NCBI GenBank assembly: GCA_003497625.1
Contig: DNNO01000038.1
Coordinates: 2,015-35,650, forward strand
Direction of reading: 5' to 3'
DNA length: 33,636 nt
From: Flavobacterium sp.
GTDB taxonomy: Bacteria > Bacteroidota > Bacteroidia > Flavobacteriales > Flavobacteriaceae
The notes under the pieces are model-generated. The model worked only from the letters and a program-made list of their open reading frames with translations, did not search any database and was not told the origin of the DNA. The position numbers were made by a program, and so were the translations under genes. This document shows, piece after piece, positions 14,221 to 22,768 of the stretch (within the stretch, counting starts at the first letter, position 1; every line of letters starts with the position of its first letter).

Positions 14221-17139
14221 TTACTCAACAATTGCTTCGTAAATCACTTTTTGAATATTCTCTCTGATATTTTCTTTCGATAATTTATTTGTTGCATTAG
14301 AATCTGGAAACGTTCTGTTAGATAAGAAAACATAAACAATTTCTTTTTCTGGGTCTGCCCAAGTCATAGTTCCTGTAAAACCTGTATGTCCGAAACTTGT
14401 TAGTGAAACACAACCGCATGTTGGACCTTCATTTCCTAATTGTGGTTTATCGAAACCAACTCCTCTTCTATTCCCATCTTTACAAAAATAACAGGTATTG
14501 AACATGTTAAAAGTGTTTTCGGAAATATATGTTCTTCCGCCATAACTCCCTTTTTGAAGATACATTTGCATCACTTTAGCTACATCCAAAGCATTAGCAA
14601 ACAAACCAGCATGACCTGAAATTCCGCCTTGCATTGCAGCTGCCATATCGTGAACATATCCTTGAACTAGCTGATGTCTGAAATAGGTATCGTTTTCCGT
14701 TGGGATAATTCTATTTGTATTCATTTTTCGTAACGGATTGTACATGATGGTATTGGCACCTAGAGGCTCAAAAAAATTAACGTGTGCTAAATCCTCAAGT
14801 GATTTTTTATTGTGATATTCTAAATATTCTTTGAATAAAATAAATGAGAAATCACTGTATTTGTATTGCTTTTTTGATAACAATTCGCTGTCTAAAATCG
14901 TTTTTACAATCGAATCATTATAATCTTTTCTCAAATACAATTTATCGGCAACGTGAATTGGAAATTCATCAGAAAATTCGCTTCTATAAAAATGTGTACT
15001 CGGTCGGTTCAAACTATCTAAAGTAGCTTTATAAAATGGAATCCAAGGTTGAAAACGCGCTTGATGCGTTAGCATATCTAAAACTGTTGCATTTTCTTTA
15101 TTTGAATTTCTAGCCATTGGTAACATTGCTTTTAACTTCGTTTCTAAAGTTAAATGTCCTTTATCAAATTCTTGCATTACATTAGGCAAAGTAGCTACAA
15201 TTTTAGTTAAAGAAGCAATGTCATATACATCAGTATTATTTACTTTTTGATTAGATTCATAAGTATGATTTCCGAAAGATTTTTGATAAATTACTTTTCC
15301 TTTTCGGGCTACAACCACTTGAATTCCCGGTGTCATTTTTTTAGAAATAGCATGATTAGCAATCGAATCAATTTTTGTTAAAACTTTTGAATTCATTCCA
15401 ACATTTTCAGGAATGGTAAATCCCAAACGCTTGATTTCTAATGTTTCTATTCCTTCATTTACTTTAAATTCATCATCAATAGAAACAGGTAATTTTCCTT
15501 TTGCTCCCATTGATCCAAATATAATTTGAGGCGCAATAGTTTGAGCAATATCGTTATTTTGATAAGCAACTACAATGGTTTCAATATCTTCGAAGTTTTT
15601 TAAATTGGTTAATGAATATGGCTTGGTAAAACAAGTTAAAATCACATCATTTTGTTTGGAAATTTGATTAATCCAAAGCATTTCTTTGAAGTTCAAATTG
15701 TGATTTCTCCAAGCGCCATCTTGTTTGTGATAGCCAATGATTACCTTCGTATAATCTTGTAATTGTACTAAAACCGAATCTAAATTTTTGTTCGTAATTT
15801 CACTAATTGAAGCGTAATTTCTCAAATTAGCCAAAAACGTATCTGATTTATCGTTTCCTAATTTGATGTAGGCAATTTTTTCTTTTTCAATATCTCGAAC
15901 CGGAATTAACTTATCGTGATTTTTGATTACTGTTACTGCATTTTCGTATAATTTATAATTCAGAGCGTCATATTCAACTGCATTCAAATCTTGGTATAAA
16001 TTATCTAAAACGATGGGTTGATAATTATTCAAATTTGCTTTGTATTTATAAGCTAAAATCTTTTTAACCGAATACATCAAACGTTCTTCGGTGATGATTC
16101 CTTTATCAAATGCTTCTTTAAACTTTTTTATCGCAACCGGAACATTTTCAGCAAATAGCAACACGTCATTTCCTGCTAAAAAGGCTTCTAAATCAATATC
16201 GCCAGGTTTTTTAAAATTACTAGCGCCTTTCATATTCAAGGCATCAGTAAAAATTAAACCTTCAAATTGCAATTCTTTTTTTAGGATATCAGTAACAACT
16301 GGATACGAAATTGAAGTTGGATAATTGGCTCTTGGTTCTAAACTTGGCACATTCAAATGCGCTACCATTACACTAGATAATCCATTCTTAATCAGTTCTT
16401 TATATGGATAAAGTTCAACATCATTCAATCGATTTCTATCGAAATTAACTACAGGCAATGTATGATGCGAATCGGTTGAAGTGTCACCATGACCTGGGAA
16501 ATGTTTAGCTGTTGCATAAACACCTTCATCTTGAAGACCTTTCATTAATGCAATAGCCCTTGTTGTCACATTTTCTTTAGTTTCACCAAACGAACGATTT
16601 CCGATGATTGGATTTTTTGGATTGGTATTGATATCAACAACCGGTGCAAAATTGAAATGAATTCCCATTCGTTTTGATTGTTTTGCCATCTGATTTCCAG
16701 CTTTTTCAATCAATTTCATGTCTTGAACAGCTCCAAGCGTCATGTTCCAAGGATAGCGATAGGTAGAATCTAATCGCATGCTTAAACCCCATTCGGCATC
16801 AATTCCGATGAACAATGGCACTTTTGATTTAGCTTGAAAACGATTGGTTAATTTCGCCTGACGAACAGGTCCGCCTTGGAAAAAGATTAATCCTCCAATT
16901 TTATATTCTTCAACTAATTTATCGATTGATTTATTATGTGCTTCGTCTTTGTTGGAATAAGCGGCAACCATAAACAACTGCCCTACTTTTTCTTCGAACG
17001 AAAATTGGTTGTAAATACTGTCGACCCAAACTTGTTGAGAAACCACTTCTTTAGCAGTTAAAACAGGTTTAGTTGTATTTTGGGAAAATGATATATGTAT
17101 AAAAACTACCGAAAACAGTAGTGTGAGCACTCTTTGCAT
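14221..17139 (-). CDS. NagZ-like GH3 beta-N-acetylglucosaminidase fused to a serine beta-lactamase-fold domain
   Basis: A 972-residue protein with a signal peptide (about 1-19). The GH3 domain (about 35-370) has KHFPGHGD (212-219) and the NagZ acid/base dyad Asp223-Ser-His225; the probable nucleophile is Asp299 in FTDALNM. A GH3 C-terminal-like domain (about 390-560) follows. The last 390 residues are a class C beta-lactamase/DD-peptidase fold with SLTK (Ser643-Lys646), YSD (761-763) and HTG (918-920), so both catalytic centres look intact. It should act in the periplasm on peptidoglycan: the first domain on GlcNAc-MurNAc linkages, the second perhaps as amidase, esterase or peptidase. It starts a possible operon with DUF1801, bshA and the PrcB-like gene. 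Confidence 0.93.
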   Translation of the reverse strand: MQRVLTLLFSVVFIHISFSQNTTKPVLTAKEVVSQQVWVDSIYNQFSFEEKVGQLFMVAAYSNKDEAHNKSIDKLVEEYKIGGLIFFQGGPVRQAKLTNRFQAKSKVPLFIGIDAEWGLSMRLDSTYRYPWNMTLGAVQDMKLIEKAGNQMAKQSKRMGIHFNFAPVVDINTNPKNPIIGNRSFGETKENVTTRAIALMKGLQDEGVYATAKHFPGHGDTSTDSHHTLPVVNFDRNRLNDVELYPYKELIKNGLSSVMVAHLNVPSLEPRANYPTSISYPVVTDILKKELQFEGLIFTDALNMKGASNFKKPGDIDLEAFLAGNDVLLFAENVPVAIKKFKEAFDKGIITEERLMYSVKKILAYKYKANLNNYQPIVLDNLYQDLNAVEYDALNYKLYENAVTVIKNHDKLIPVRDIEKEKIAYIKLGNDKSDTFLANLRNYASISEITNKNLDSVLVQLQDYTKVIIGYHKQDGAWRNHNLNFKEMLWINQISKQNDVILTCFTKPYSLTNLKNFEDIETIVVAYQNNDIAQTIAPQIIFGSMGAKGKLPVSIDDEFKVNEGIETLEIKRLGFTIPENVGMNSKVLTKIDSIANHAISKKMTPGIQVVVARKGKVIYQKSFGNHTYESNQKVNNTDVYDIASLTKIVATLPNVMQEFDKGHLTLETKLKAMLPMARNSNKENATVLDMLTHQARFQPWIPFYKATLDSLNRPSTHFYRSEFSDEFPIHVADKLYLRKDYNDSIVKTILDSELLSKKQYKYSDFSFILFKEYLEYHNKKSLEDLAHVNFFEPLGANTIMYNPLRKMNTNRIIPTENDTYFRHQLVQGYVHDMAAAMQGGISGHAGLFANALDVAKVMQMYLQKGSYGGRTYISENTFNMFNTCYFCKDGNRRGVGFDKPQLGNEGPTCGCVSLTSFGHTGFTGTMTWADPEKEIVYVFLSNRTFPDSNATNKLSKENIRENIQKVIYEAIVE

Positions 17140-17272
17140 AAATTATAGTTTGATTTTTTAACTTAGAACTAAATCCATGCCAAAATACTACATCTTAACT
17201 TTAAAATAAAGTGTTTTAGGTTTATTTTATGAAGAAAGTTGTTAACTAATGGAAAACTTAATTTTCAAAAAA

Positions 17273-18496
17273 TTAATCTATCAAATCGATATGACGATCG
17301 TGATAGCCTAATAAATACAAAACACCATCTAATCCAATGCTCGAAATAGAACTTTGCGCATTGTCTTTTACTTTAGGTTTTGCATGAAAAGCTATCCCTA
17401 AACCAGCAAGATTTAACATTGGTAAATCGTTAGCACCATCACCAACAGCAATGGTTTGATTGATATCAATTCCTTCTCTAAGAGCGATTTCTTTTAGATA
17501 TTCGGCTTTTTTATTTCCATCTACTATTTCACCAAGATAACCTCCAGTAAGAACACCGTCTTTGATTTCGAGTTCGTTGGCATAAACGTAGTCGATTCCT
17601 AATTCTTTTTGTAAATATTTCCCAAAATAAGTAAATCCTCCAGAAAGAATTGCGGTTTTAAAACCATACGATTTTAAAGTATCTATTAATCTTCTTGCTC
17701 CTTTGGTTATCGGTAAATTAACAGCTACTTCTTCCAAAACTTCTTCTCTTAAACCTTTTAAAAGCAGCATTCTTTGTTTAAAACTTTCTTGAAAATCAAT
17801 TTCACCTTGCATAGCAGATTCTGTAATGGCTCTAACTTGTTCGCCAACACCGGCAAGTTCTGCCAATTCATCAATTACTTCGGTTTGGATTAGAGTGGAA
17901 TCCATATCAAAGCAAACCAAACGGCGGTTTCTTCTAAAGATATTATCTTCTTGAAAGGCAATGTCTAGATTTAATTCGGACGAAATGGCCATGAATTTTT
18001 CAGTAAATTCAGACTTATCTTTTATTTGTCCACGAATAGATAATTGAATAGAAGATCTTGGATAATCGTCTTCTTTAACTAAAGAAACTCTACCTGTCAA
18101 TCGCTTGATTGCATCAATATTTAAGTTTTTTTCAGAAATAACTTTTGTTACTTCTGAAATTTGTTCTGCAGTTAATTTTTCACCTAAAAGCGTTACGATA
18201 TAACGGTCTTTACCTTGAAGTTTTACCCATTTTTCGTACTCTTCAAGAGGAATTGGTTTGAATTTAGCCTTAATACCTAATTCATAAGATTTGAATAAGA
18301 TATCTTTTAGTACAGCAGCTGATTTTTTTCCAGATTTGATTTGGAACAAAATACCCAATGAAAGTGTATCGTGAATATTTGCCTGACCAATATCTAGAAC
18401 ATTGGCATCATATTCTGCTAAAACAGCAGTTAAAGAAGAAGTTAATCCGGGTTTGTCATGCCCGGAAATACTTAATAAGAATATATCGCTATCCAT
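17273..18496 (-). CDS. serB: phosphoserine phosphatase with N-terminal ACT domains
   Basis: A 407-residue protein. Residues about 4-80 and 98-175 form two ACT-like regulatory domains (LLSISGHDKPGLTSSLTAVL; YIVTLLGEKLTAEQISEV). The HAD phosphatase domain has the nucleophile motif DMDST (Asp197, Asp199), SGGF (285-288) and GDGANDLP (352-359). It releases serine from phosphoserine, the last step of serine synthesis. The ACT domains suggest amino-acid feedback. It is the last gene of the eight-gene minus-strand run that begins with the amidases, 21 bp behind its neighbour. Confidence 0.95.
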   Translation of the reverse strand: MDSDIFLLSISGHDKPGLTSSLTAVLAEYDANVLDIGQANIHDTLSLGILFQIKSGKKSAAVLKDILFKSYELGIKAKFKPIPLEEYEKWVKLQGKDRYIVTLLGEKLTAEQISEVTKVISEKNLNIDAIKRLTGRVSLVKEDDYPRSSIQLSIRGQIKDKSEFTEKFMAISSELNLDIAFQEDNIFRRNRRLVCFDMDSTLIQTEVIDELAELAGVGEQVRAITESAMQGEIDFQESFKQRMLLLKGLREEVLEEVAVNLPITKGARRLIDTLKSYGFKTAILSGGFTYFGKYLQKELGIDYVYANELEIKDGVLTGGYLGEIVDGNKKAEYLKEIALREGIDINQTIAVGDGANDLPMLNLAGLGIAFHAKPKVKDNAQSSISSIGLDGVLYLLGYHDRHIDLID

Positions 18497-18517
18497 GAGA
18501 TATTTTGAAAATGGAAT

Positions 18518-19000
18518 CTAAAAAAATCTGTTATGCCAACTTTCGCTAGCTGGAACTTCCCAAAAATCTTGCCATTCACCTAGTGTGTTTACTAAATTAT
18601 TGAAAACAATAGTATTTCCAGAAACAGCTTTTTCTTTTGCTAATTTTTTGAAATCGATAAGTGGTTTAAAAGCAACGTGTTCACCCATTTTAAAGGTTAC
18701 ATTCATTTTATCCAGTAAATCAACCTCATATTTTTGTTCCAAATTTTGAATAAATGCAACAGAAGAATCAATTGAACATCCAGTTGCGGCTTGTACTTCC
18801 TGATTTATCGCAATAATAATAAAGCGATTGTATTTTGTTACAAAAGAAGCTTCTAATTGTTGACCGTGAGCAGACCAATCTTCTAAAAATGAAGTCAAAT
18901 CTTTTTCAATTTCTTGAATTTCTTCGACAGAAAATTTTCTATTGGATTGATAAATCCAAATTTTTGATTCTTCTGGTAAGCTATCAAATGGTACAAACAT
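18518..19000 (-). CDS. conserved hypothetical protein of Bacteroidota
   Basis: A 160-residue soluble protein starting MFVPFDSLPEESKIWIYQSN and ending WEVPASESWHNRFF. The core contains WSAHGQQLEASFVTKYNRFIIIAINQE and an ATGCSIDSSVAFIQ segment with the only cysteine. I recognise the sequence type from flavobacterial genomes, where some entries carry the label ABC transporter ATPase. No Walker A, Walker B or signature motif is present, so that label cannot be right for this protein. It starts 2 bp after the stop of the secreted protein gene upstream. Its function is unknown. Confidence 0.75.
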   Translation of the reverse strand: MFVPFDSLPEESKIWIYQSNRKFSVEEIQEIEKDLTSFLEDWSAHGQQLEASFVTKYNRFIIIAINQEVQAATGCSIDSSVAFIQNLEQKYEVDLLDKMNVTFKMGEHVAFKPLIDFKKLAKEKAVSGNTIVFNNLVNTLGEWQDFWEVPASESWHNRFF

Positions 19001-19002
19001 GT

Positions 19003-19608
19003 TTATTTTTTTATAATATCAGTAACAATTTTATACGATACAAACTTGCCTAATTTAGCATCAAACAATTCCATTTCATAATATACAACGTCAACAGCAT
19101 CAGATGCTTTTAAGACTTTATCCGTTAATAAAAAGGCATTATCAAAACTACTTAATAAGATAAATTGATTGTTTTTACCTGAATCTTCTTTTACAATAAA
19201 TGTTATAAATTGCTCCGATTTAATTTCAGAAATTTTACCTGAAATCGTAAGTTCTTCAGCATCTGCTACTTCTTCAGCATCTCCTGTTTCTTCATCTAAC
19301 ATAAATTTAAAAACAGCAGGACATTTTAATCCCATTCTAGCACCAATATTAGTTGCCAACTCTTCCATTTTTTTATCATTAGAAATTACATTTTTCCCAT
19401 AATGTTTTTCTACATCTTTCTCATAAGCATTGATACCTTCAATCAAACAGATTCCGATGGTTAATTCAAAATTTTCTTTTGTAAGCTCTTGTTTTTCTGT
19501 ACATGCACAAGCGCTTTCCGCTAATTTATCAGATAATTGATCTTTAGTAAGTTTTTGTGCAAAAGCAACGTTTCCAACAAGGATAAGTAATAATAGAACT
19601 TTTTTCAT
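19003..19608 (-). CDS. secreted protein with four conserved-looking cysteines, unknown
   Basis: A 201-residue protein with a signal peptide ending ...VAFAQ (about residue 18). The first domain (about 20-105) is helical and holds four cysteines (34, 36, 54, 96; SACACTEKQ, IGICLIEG, LKCPAVF), which could form two disulfides. An acidic linker (about 106-120) leads to a beta-rich domain (about 121-200; ISGKISEIKSEQFITFIVKE). I do not recognise a named family. It sits 14 bp after the CCG Fe-S gene and 2 bp before the next gene, in the same operon. Confidence 0.75.
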   Translation of the reverse strand: MKKVLLLLILVGNVAFAQKLTKDQLSDKLAESACACTEKQELTKENFELTIGICLIEGINAYEKDVEKHYGKNVISNDKKMEELATNIGARMGLKCPAVFKFMLDEETGDAEEVADAEELTISGKISEIKSEQFITFIVKEDSGKNNQFILLSSFDNAFLLTDKVLKASDAVDVVYYEMELFDAKLGKFVSYKIVTDIIKK

Positions 19609-19622
19609 TTTTAGTTTTTAAT

Positions 19623-20414
19623 TTATAAATTTTGTGCATTTGCAATTATTTCTGCAATATCTAACACTTTGACTTCGTTTTCTTTGTGTGCAAATTTTAC
19701 TCCGTCAGTCATCATTGTATTGCAATAAGGACATCCTGTAGCGATGATATTAGGAGTCGTTTCCAGAGCATCTTGAGTTCTTAAAACATTAATATCCATA
19801 TTTCCTTTTTCAGGTTCTTTAAACATTTGAGCTCCACCAGCACCGCAACATAAAGCAGCACTTTTACTTCTCTTCATCTCAACAATTTGTGCATTTGTTT
19901 GAGATAATATTTCTCTTGGAGCTTGATATTCATTATTAGCTCTTCCTAAATAACACGGATCATGAAAAGTAATACGACTTCCTTTATAAGTATCTTTATT
20001 AAAATCAATACGTCCTTCTTTTAAAAGCTGCTGAATAAACTGAGTGTGGTGTAAAACTTCATAATTTCCACCTAAACTAGGATATTCATTTTTTAAACAA
20101 TTAAAGGAATGAGGGTCGCAGGTTACAATTTTCTTTACTTCGTAAGCATTAAGCAATTCAATATTCATAAAAGCTTGCATTTGAAATAAAAATTCATTTC
20201 CAGCTCTTTTTGCTACATCTCCAGTACAACTTTCTTCTGTTCCTAAAACTGCAAAGTTTACATTTGCTTTATTTAAAATTTTAACGAAAGCTCTTGTGAT
20301 TTTTTTTGCTCTGTCATCGAAACTACCAGCAGAACCTACCCAAAATAAAAATTCAGGTTGTTTTCCTTCAGCCATCATTTCGGCCATTGTTGGTACAATT
20401 AAATTTTCTGACAT
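19623..20414 (-). CDS. CCG-domain (HdrB-like) Fe-S protein, subunit of a membrane redox complex
   Basis: A 263-residue soluble protein with two cysteine-rich CCG-type motifs. The first is the variant ESCTGD (Cys63) with Cys99 and Cys106. The second is complete: Cys154 (HDPCYLGR), Cys189-Cys190 (CCGAGG), Cys228 and Cys231 (CPYC). Such motifs bind non-cubane or unusual Fe-S clusters in heterodisulfide reductase HdrB/HdrD and related proteins. It lies 32 bp downstream of a membrane protein with two ferredoxin-type clusters. In other bacteria all these parts are fused in one polypeptide, the ETF:menaquinone oxidoreductase type, so the two genes likely encode one complex. Confidence 0.87.
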   Translation of the reverse strand: MSENLIVPTMAEMMAEGKQPEFLFWVGSAGSFDDRAKKITRAFVKILNKANVNFAVLGTEESCTGDVAKRAGNEFLFQMQAFMNIELLNAYEVKKIVTCDPHSFNCLKNEYPSLGGNYEVLHHTQFIQQLLKEGRIDFNKDTYKGSRITFHDPCYLGRANNEYQAPREILSQTNAQIVEMKRSKSAALCCGAGGAQMFKEPEKGNMDINVLRTQDALETTPNIIATGCPYCNTMMTDGVKFAHKENEVKVLDIAEIIANAQNL

Positions 20415-20446
20415 ATTATATACTATTTATGATAGTTAATGTAAAA

Positions 20447-21769
20447 TTATTCTTTTACCCAATTTAAACGATCCATCTGATTGTATGGCCATGGCGCTCC
20501 ATTGTTTTCAATATTACTCATCATATTGTTTAACTCCATAGGAGCTGCACTTTGTTCCATTACTAAATAACGACGCATATCAATAATAATTGACAACGGA
20601 CTAATATTGATAGGACACTCTTCAACACAAGCATTACAAGTTGTACAAGCCCATAATTCTTCTGGTGTGATATAATCATTTAATAAAGATTTTCCATCAT
20701 CTACGAAAACACCTTTATTTAAATCGATATTTCTTCCTACTTCCTCCAAACGATCACGGGTGTCCATCATAATCTTACGAGGCGATAGTTTTTTACCTGT
20801 TTGATTAGCAGGACAAGAAGAAGTACAACGACCACATTCGGTACAACTGTAAGCATTTAATAATTGCACCCAGTTTAAATCCTGAACATCAGAAGCTCCA
20901 AACTTAGCTGGTACAGCATTTGGATTTGCTGGCGCTGCAAAAGGATCAGCACTTGGATCCATCATTAATTTTACTTCGTTTGTAACACTTTCTAAATTAT
21001 TTAATTTCCCTTTTGCATTTAAATCAGCAAAGAAAGTATTTGGGAAAGCTAATAAAATATGTAAGTGTTTAGAGAAATATAAATAGTTTAGGAACACTAA
21101 AATTCCGGCAATGTGTAACCACCAAGCGGCTCTTTCAATAATTACAACCAAACCTTCGCTCATTCCATTGAACATTGGAACGATAAATTGAGAAATAGGA
21201 AAACTTCCTGCTTGATTGTAATGTCCAATTCCTAAATTTTGCAGGTGAAAATCAGCGGCATTCATTAATAAGAATAACGTCATTAATACAACTTCAAAAT
21301 ATAAAATATAATTAGCATCATTTCTTGGTTTACCATCTAAATCAGAACTAGTAAAACGTCCTAATTTGGTAACATTTCTTCTAATCCAAAAAATAATTAC
21401 TGTGATTAAGACTAAGAAAGCTAAAATTTCGAATGAGCCAATTAAAACATCGTAAAATCCGCCCATGAACGATAACACTCTGTGTGTTCCGAAAAGTCCA
21501 TCGATAATAATTTCAATCACTTCGATGTTGATAATTACGAATCCAACATATACTATAATGTGTAAAAATCCTGCAACAGGACGCTTTACCATTTTAGATT
21601 GACCTAAAGCAACCATAGTCATATTCTTCCATCTTTCAGAAGCATTATCACTACGATCTACATCTTGTCCTAATTTAATATTACGAATTAGTTTTTTTAC
21701 GTTAATTGCAAAATAACCTATACCTATTGCTAAAAGCAATGCGAAGAAAATATTATCTAAAAATTGCAT
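20447..21769 (-). CDS. membrane Fe-S protein: NarI-like cytochrome b domain plus two 4Fe-4S clusters
   Basis: A 440-residue protein. About five to six membrane segments occupy residues 1-250, with candidate haem-ligand histidines at 70, 219, 235 and 237. A soluble domain follows with two 4Fe-4S motifs: Cys309-x2-Cys312-x2-Cys315-x3-Cys319-Pro and Cys375-x2-Cys378-x2-Cys381-x3-Cys385-Pro. This is the layout of HdrE/HdrC-like or NarI/HdrC-like quinone-linked oxidoreductases. With the CCG protein downstream it reproduces the domains of the ETF:menaquinone oxidoreductase, so passing electrons from ETF-linked acyl-CoA oxidation to menaquinone is the favoured inference. No etfAB lies in the window. 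Confidence 0.87.
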   Translation of the reverse strand: MQFLDNIFFALLLAIGIGYFAINVKKLIRNIKLGQDVDRSDNASERWKNMTMVALGQSKMVKRPVAGFLHIIVYVGFVIINIEVIEIIIDGLFGTHRVLSFMGGFYDVLIGSFEILAFLVLITVIIFWIRRNVTKLGRFTSSDLDGKPRNDANYILYFEVVLMTLFLLMNAADFHLQNLGIGHYNQAGSFPISQFIVPMFNGMSEGLVVIIERAAWWLHIAGILVFLNYLYFSKHLHILLAFPNTFFADLNAKGKLNNLESVTNEVKLMMDPSADPFAAPANPNAVPAKFGASDVQDLNWVQLLNAYSCTECGRCTSSCPANQTGKKLSPRKIMMDTRDRLEEVGRNIDLNKGVFVDDGKSLLNDYITPEELWACTTCNACVEECPINISPLSIIIDMRRYLVMEQSAAPMELNNMMSNIENNGAPWPYNQMDRLNWVKE

Positions 21770-21779
21770 CGTATAAAAT

Positions 21780-22733
21780 TTACTTTTTGATTGTATCGTT
21801 TACTGGAGCTACGTAAGGTTTGTTTTTCTTGCCAAAAACAGAAACATTTACATAACGTGTTGGATTTAGTCGAACGTCTTGTAATAACAATTCTAATTCT
21901 TTAGAAGTATTAGTAAAGTTATTATACATAGCATCGTCTTTCATTAATTTCCCCATAGTTCCTTTTCCTTGTTCTATGTCGGTCATTATTTTATCAACAT
22001 TTGCCAATGTTTTTTCTAAATTTTTAACCGTTTGTCCCAAATTAGCTTTAGCTAAAGAATCAGATATTTTTGAAAAATTAGCAGCCGTTTTATCAAAACT
22101 AGTCATCGTTGAATTGATTTTTGATTTGTTATCAGCAATCATTTCGTTGATGTTTTTTGAAGCTACACTAAATTCAGAAAGTGTTTTATTTAGCTCAGCA
22201 ATACTACTTTTTAGATTTTGTTTCGTTTTTTCATCTAAAATGTCATTTACATTAGTAAATAAAACATCTGCATTGTCTAGTAATTTTTGAACTTTGTATT
22301 GTAGTGGTTCTAATTGTTGCGCTAAAGCATCGGTTAATCCTAACTTGCTACTTGCCTTTAAATAATCACCCGAAACAGCTAAATTTCCATCAGAATCGTT
22401 TGGAATAATTATAATTTCTTTTCCTCCTAGCGGAGATGATCCTCTAAGTTCAGCAACACTTGTTTTTGAAATTGGATAATCTGAAGTGATTGATAATTCA
22501 ACTACAACCTTTTTATTTTCTAAAAAAGAATATGAATTAACTCTTCCAACAGGAACTCCTTTAATAGTAACTATCGATGATGGTGCTAATCCTTCAACAG
22601 AATCAAACACTACATACAATTTGTTACTATTATCAAAAAGATTTTTTCCTTTTAAAAAATTATATCCCCAAATAAATAAAAATATAGATACAATAACGAG
22701 GACGGCGGTTTTGATTTCTTTAGTTAGTTTCAA
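21780..22733 (-). CDS. MCE-domain (MlaD-family) protein
   Basis: A 317-residue protein with one N-terminal membrane anchor (about 8-28), then the MCE domain (about 36-115): YVVFDSVEGLAPSSIVTIKGVPVGRV. A long helical, Asn/Lys-rich region (about 130-270) follows. MCE proteins form hexameric rings or tubes that carry lipids between inner and outer membranes, usually with an MlaE permease and MlaF ATPase; those genes are not adjacent here. It lies between the amidases (35 bp) and the Fe-S membrane protein (10 bp), so it is probably in the same transcript as both. Confidence 0.9.
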   Translation of the reverse strand: MKLTKEIKTAVLVIVSIFLFIWGYNFLKGKNLFDNSNKLYVVFDSVEGLAPSSIVTIKGVPVGRVNSYSFLENKKVVVELSITSDYPISKTSVAELRGSSPLGGKEIIIIPNDSDGNLAVSGDYLKASSKLGLTDALAQQLEPLQYKVQKLLDNADVLFTNVNDILDEKTKQNLKSSIAELNKTLSEFSVASKNINEMIADNKSKINSTMTSFDKTAANFSKISDSLAKANLGQTVKNLEKTLANVDKIMTDIEQGKGTMGKLMKDDAMYNNFTNTSKELELLLQDVRLNPTRYVNVSVFGKKNKPYVAPVNDTIKK

Positions 22734-22768
22734 AGCTTTGTAATTTTTAACAAAAATAAACTTTTATT

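Noticed and set aside
18518..19000. Annotation of the 160-residue protein as an ABC transporter ATPase
   Set aside because: No P-loop, Walker B or ABC signature motif can be found in the sequence.
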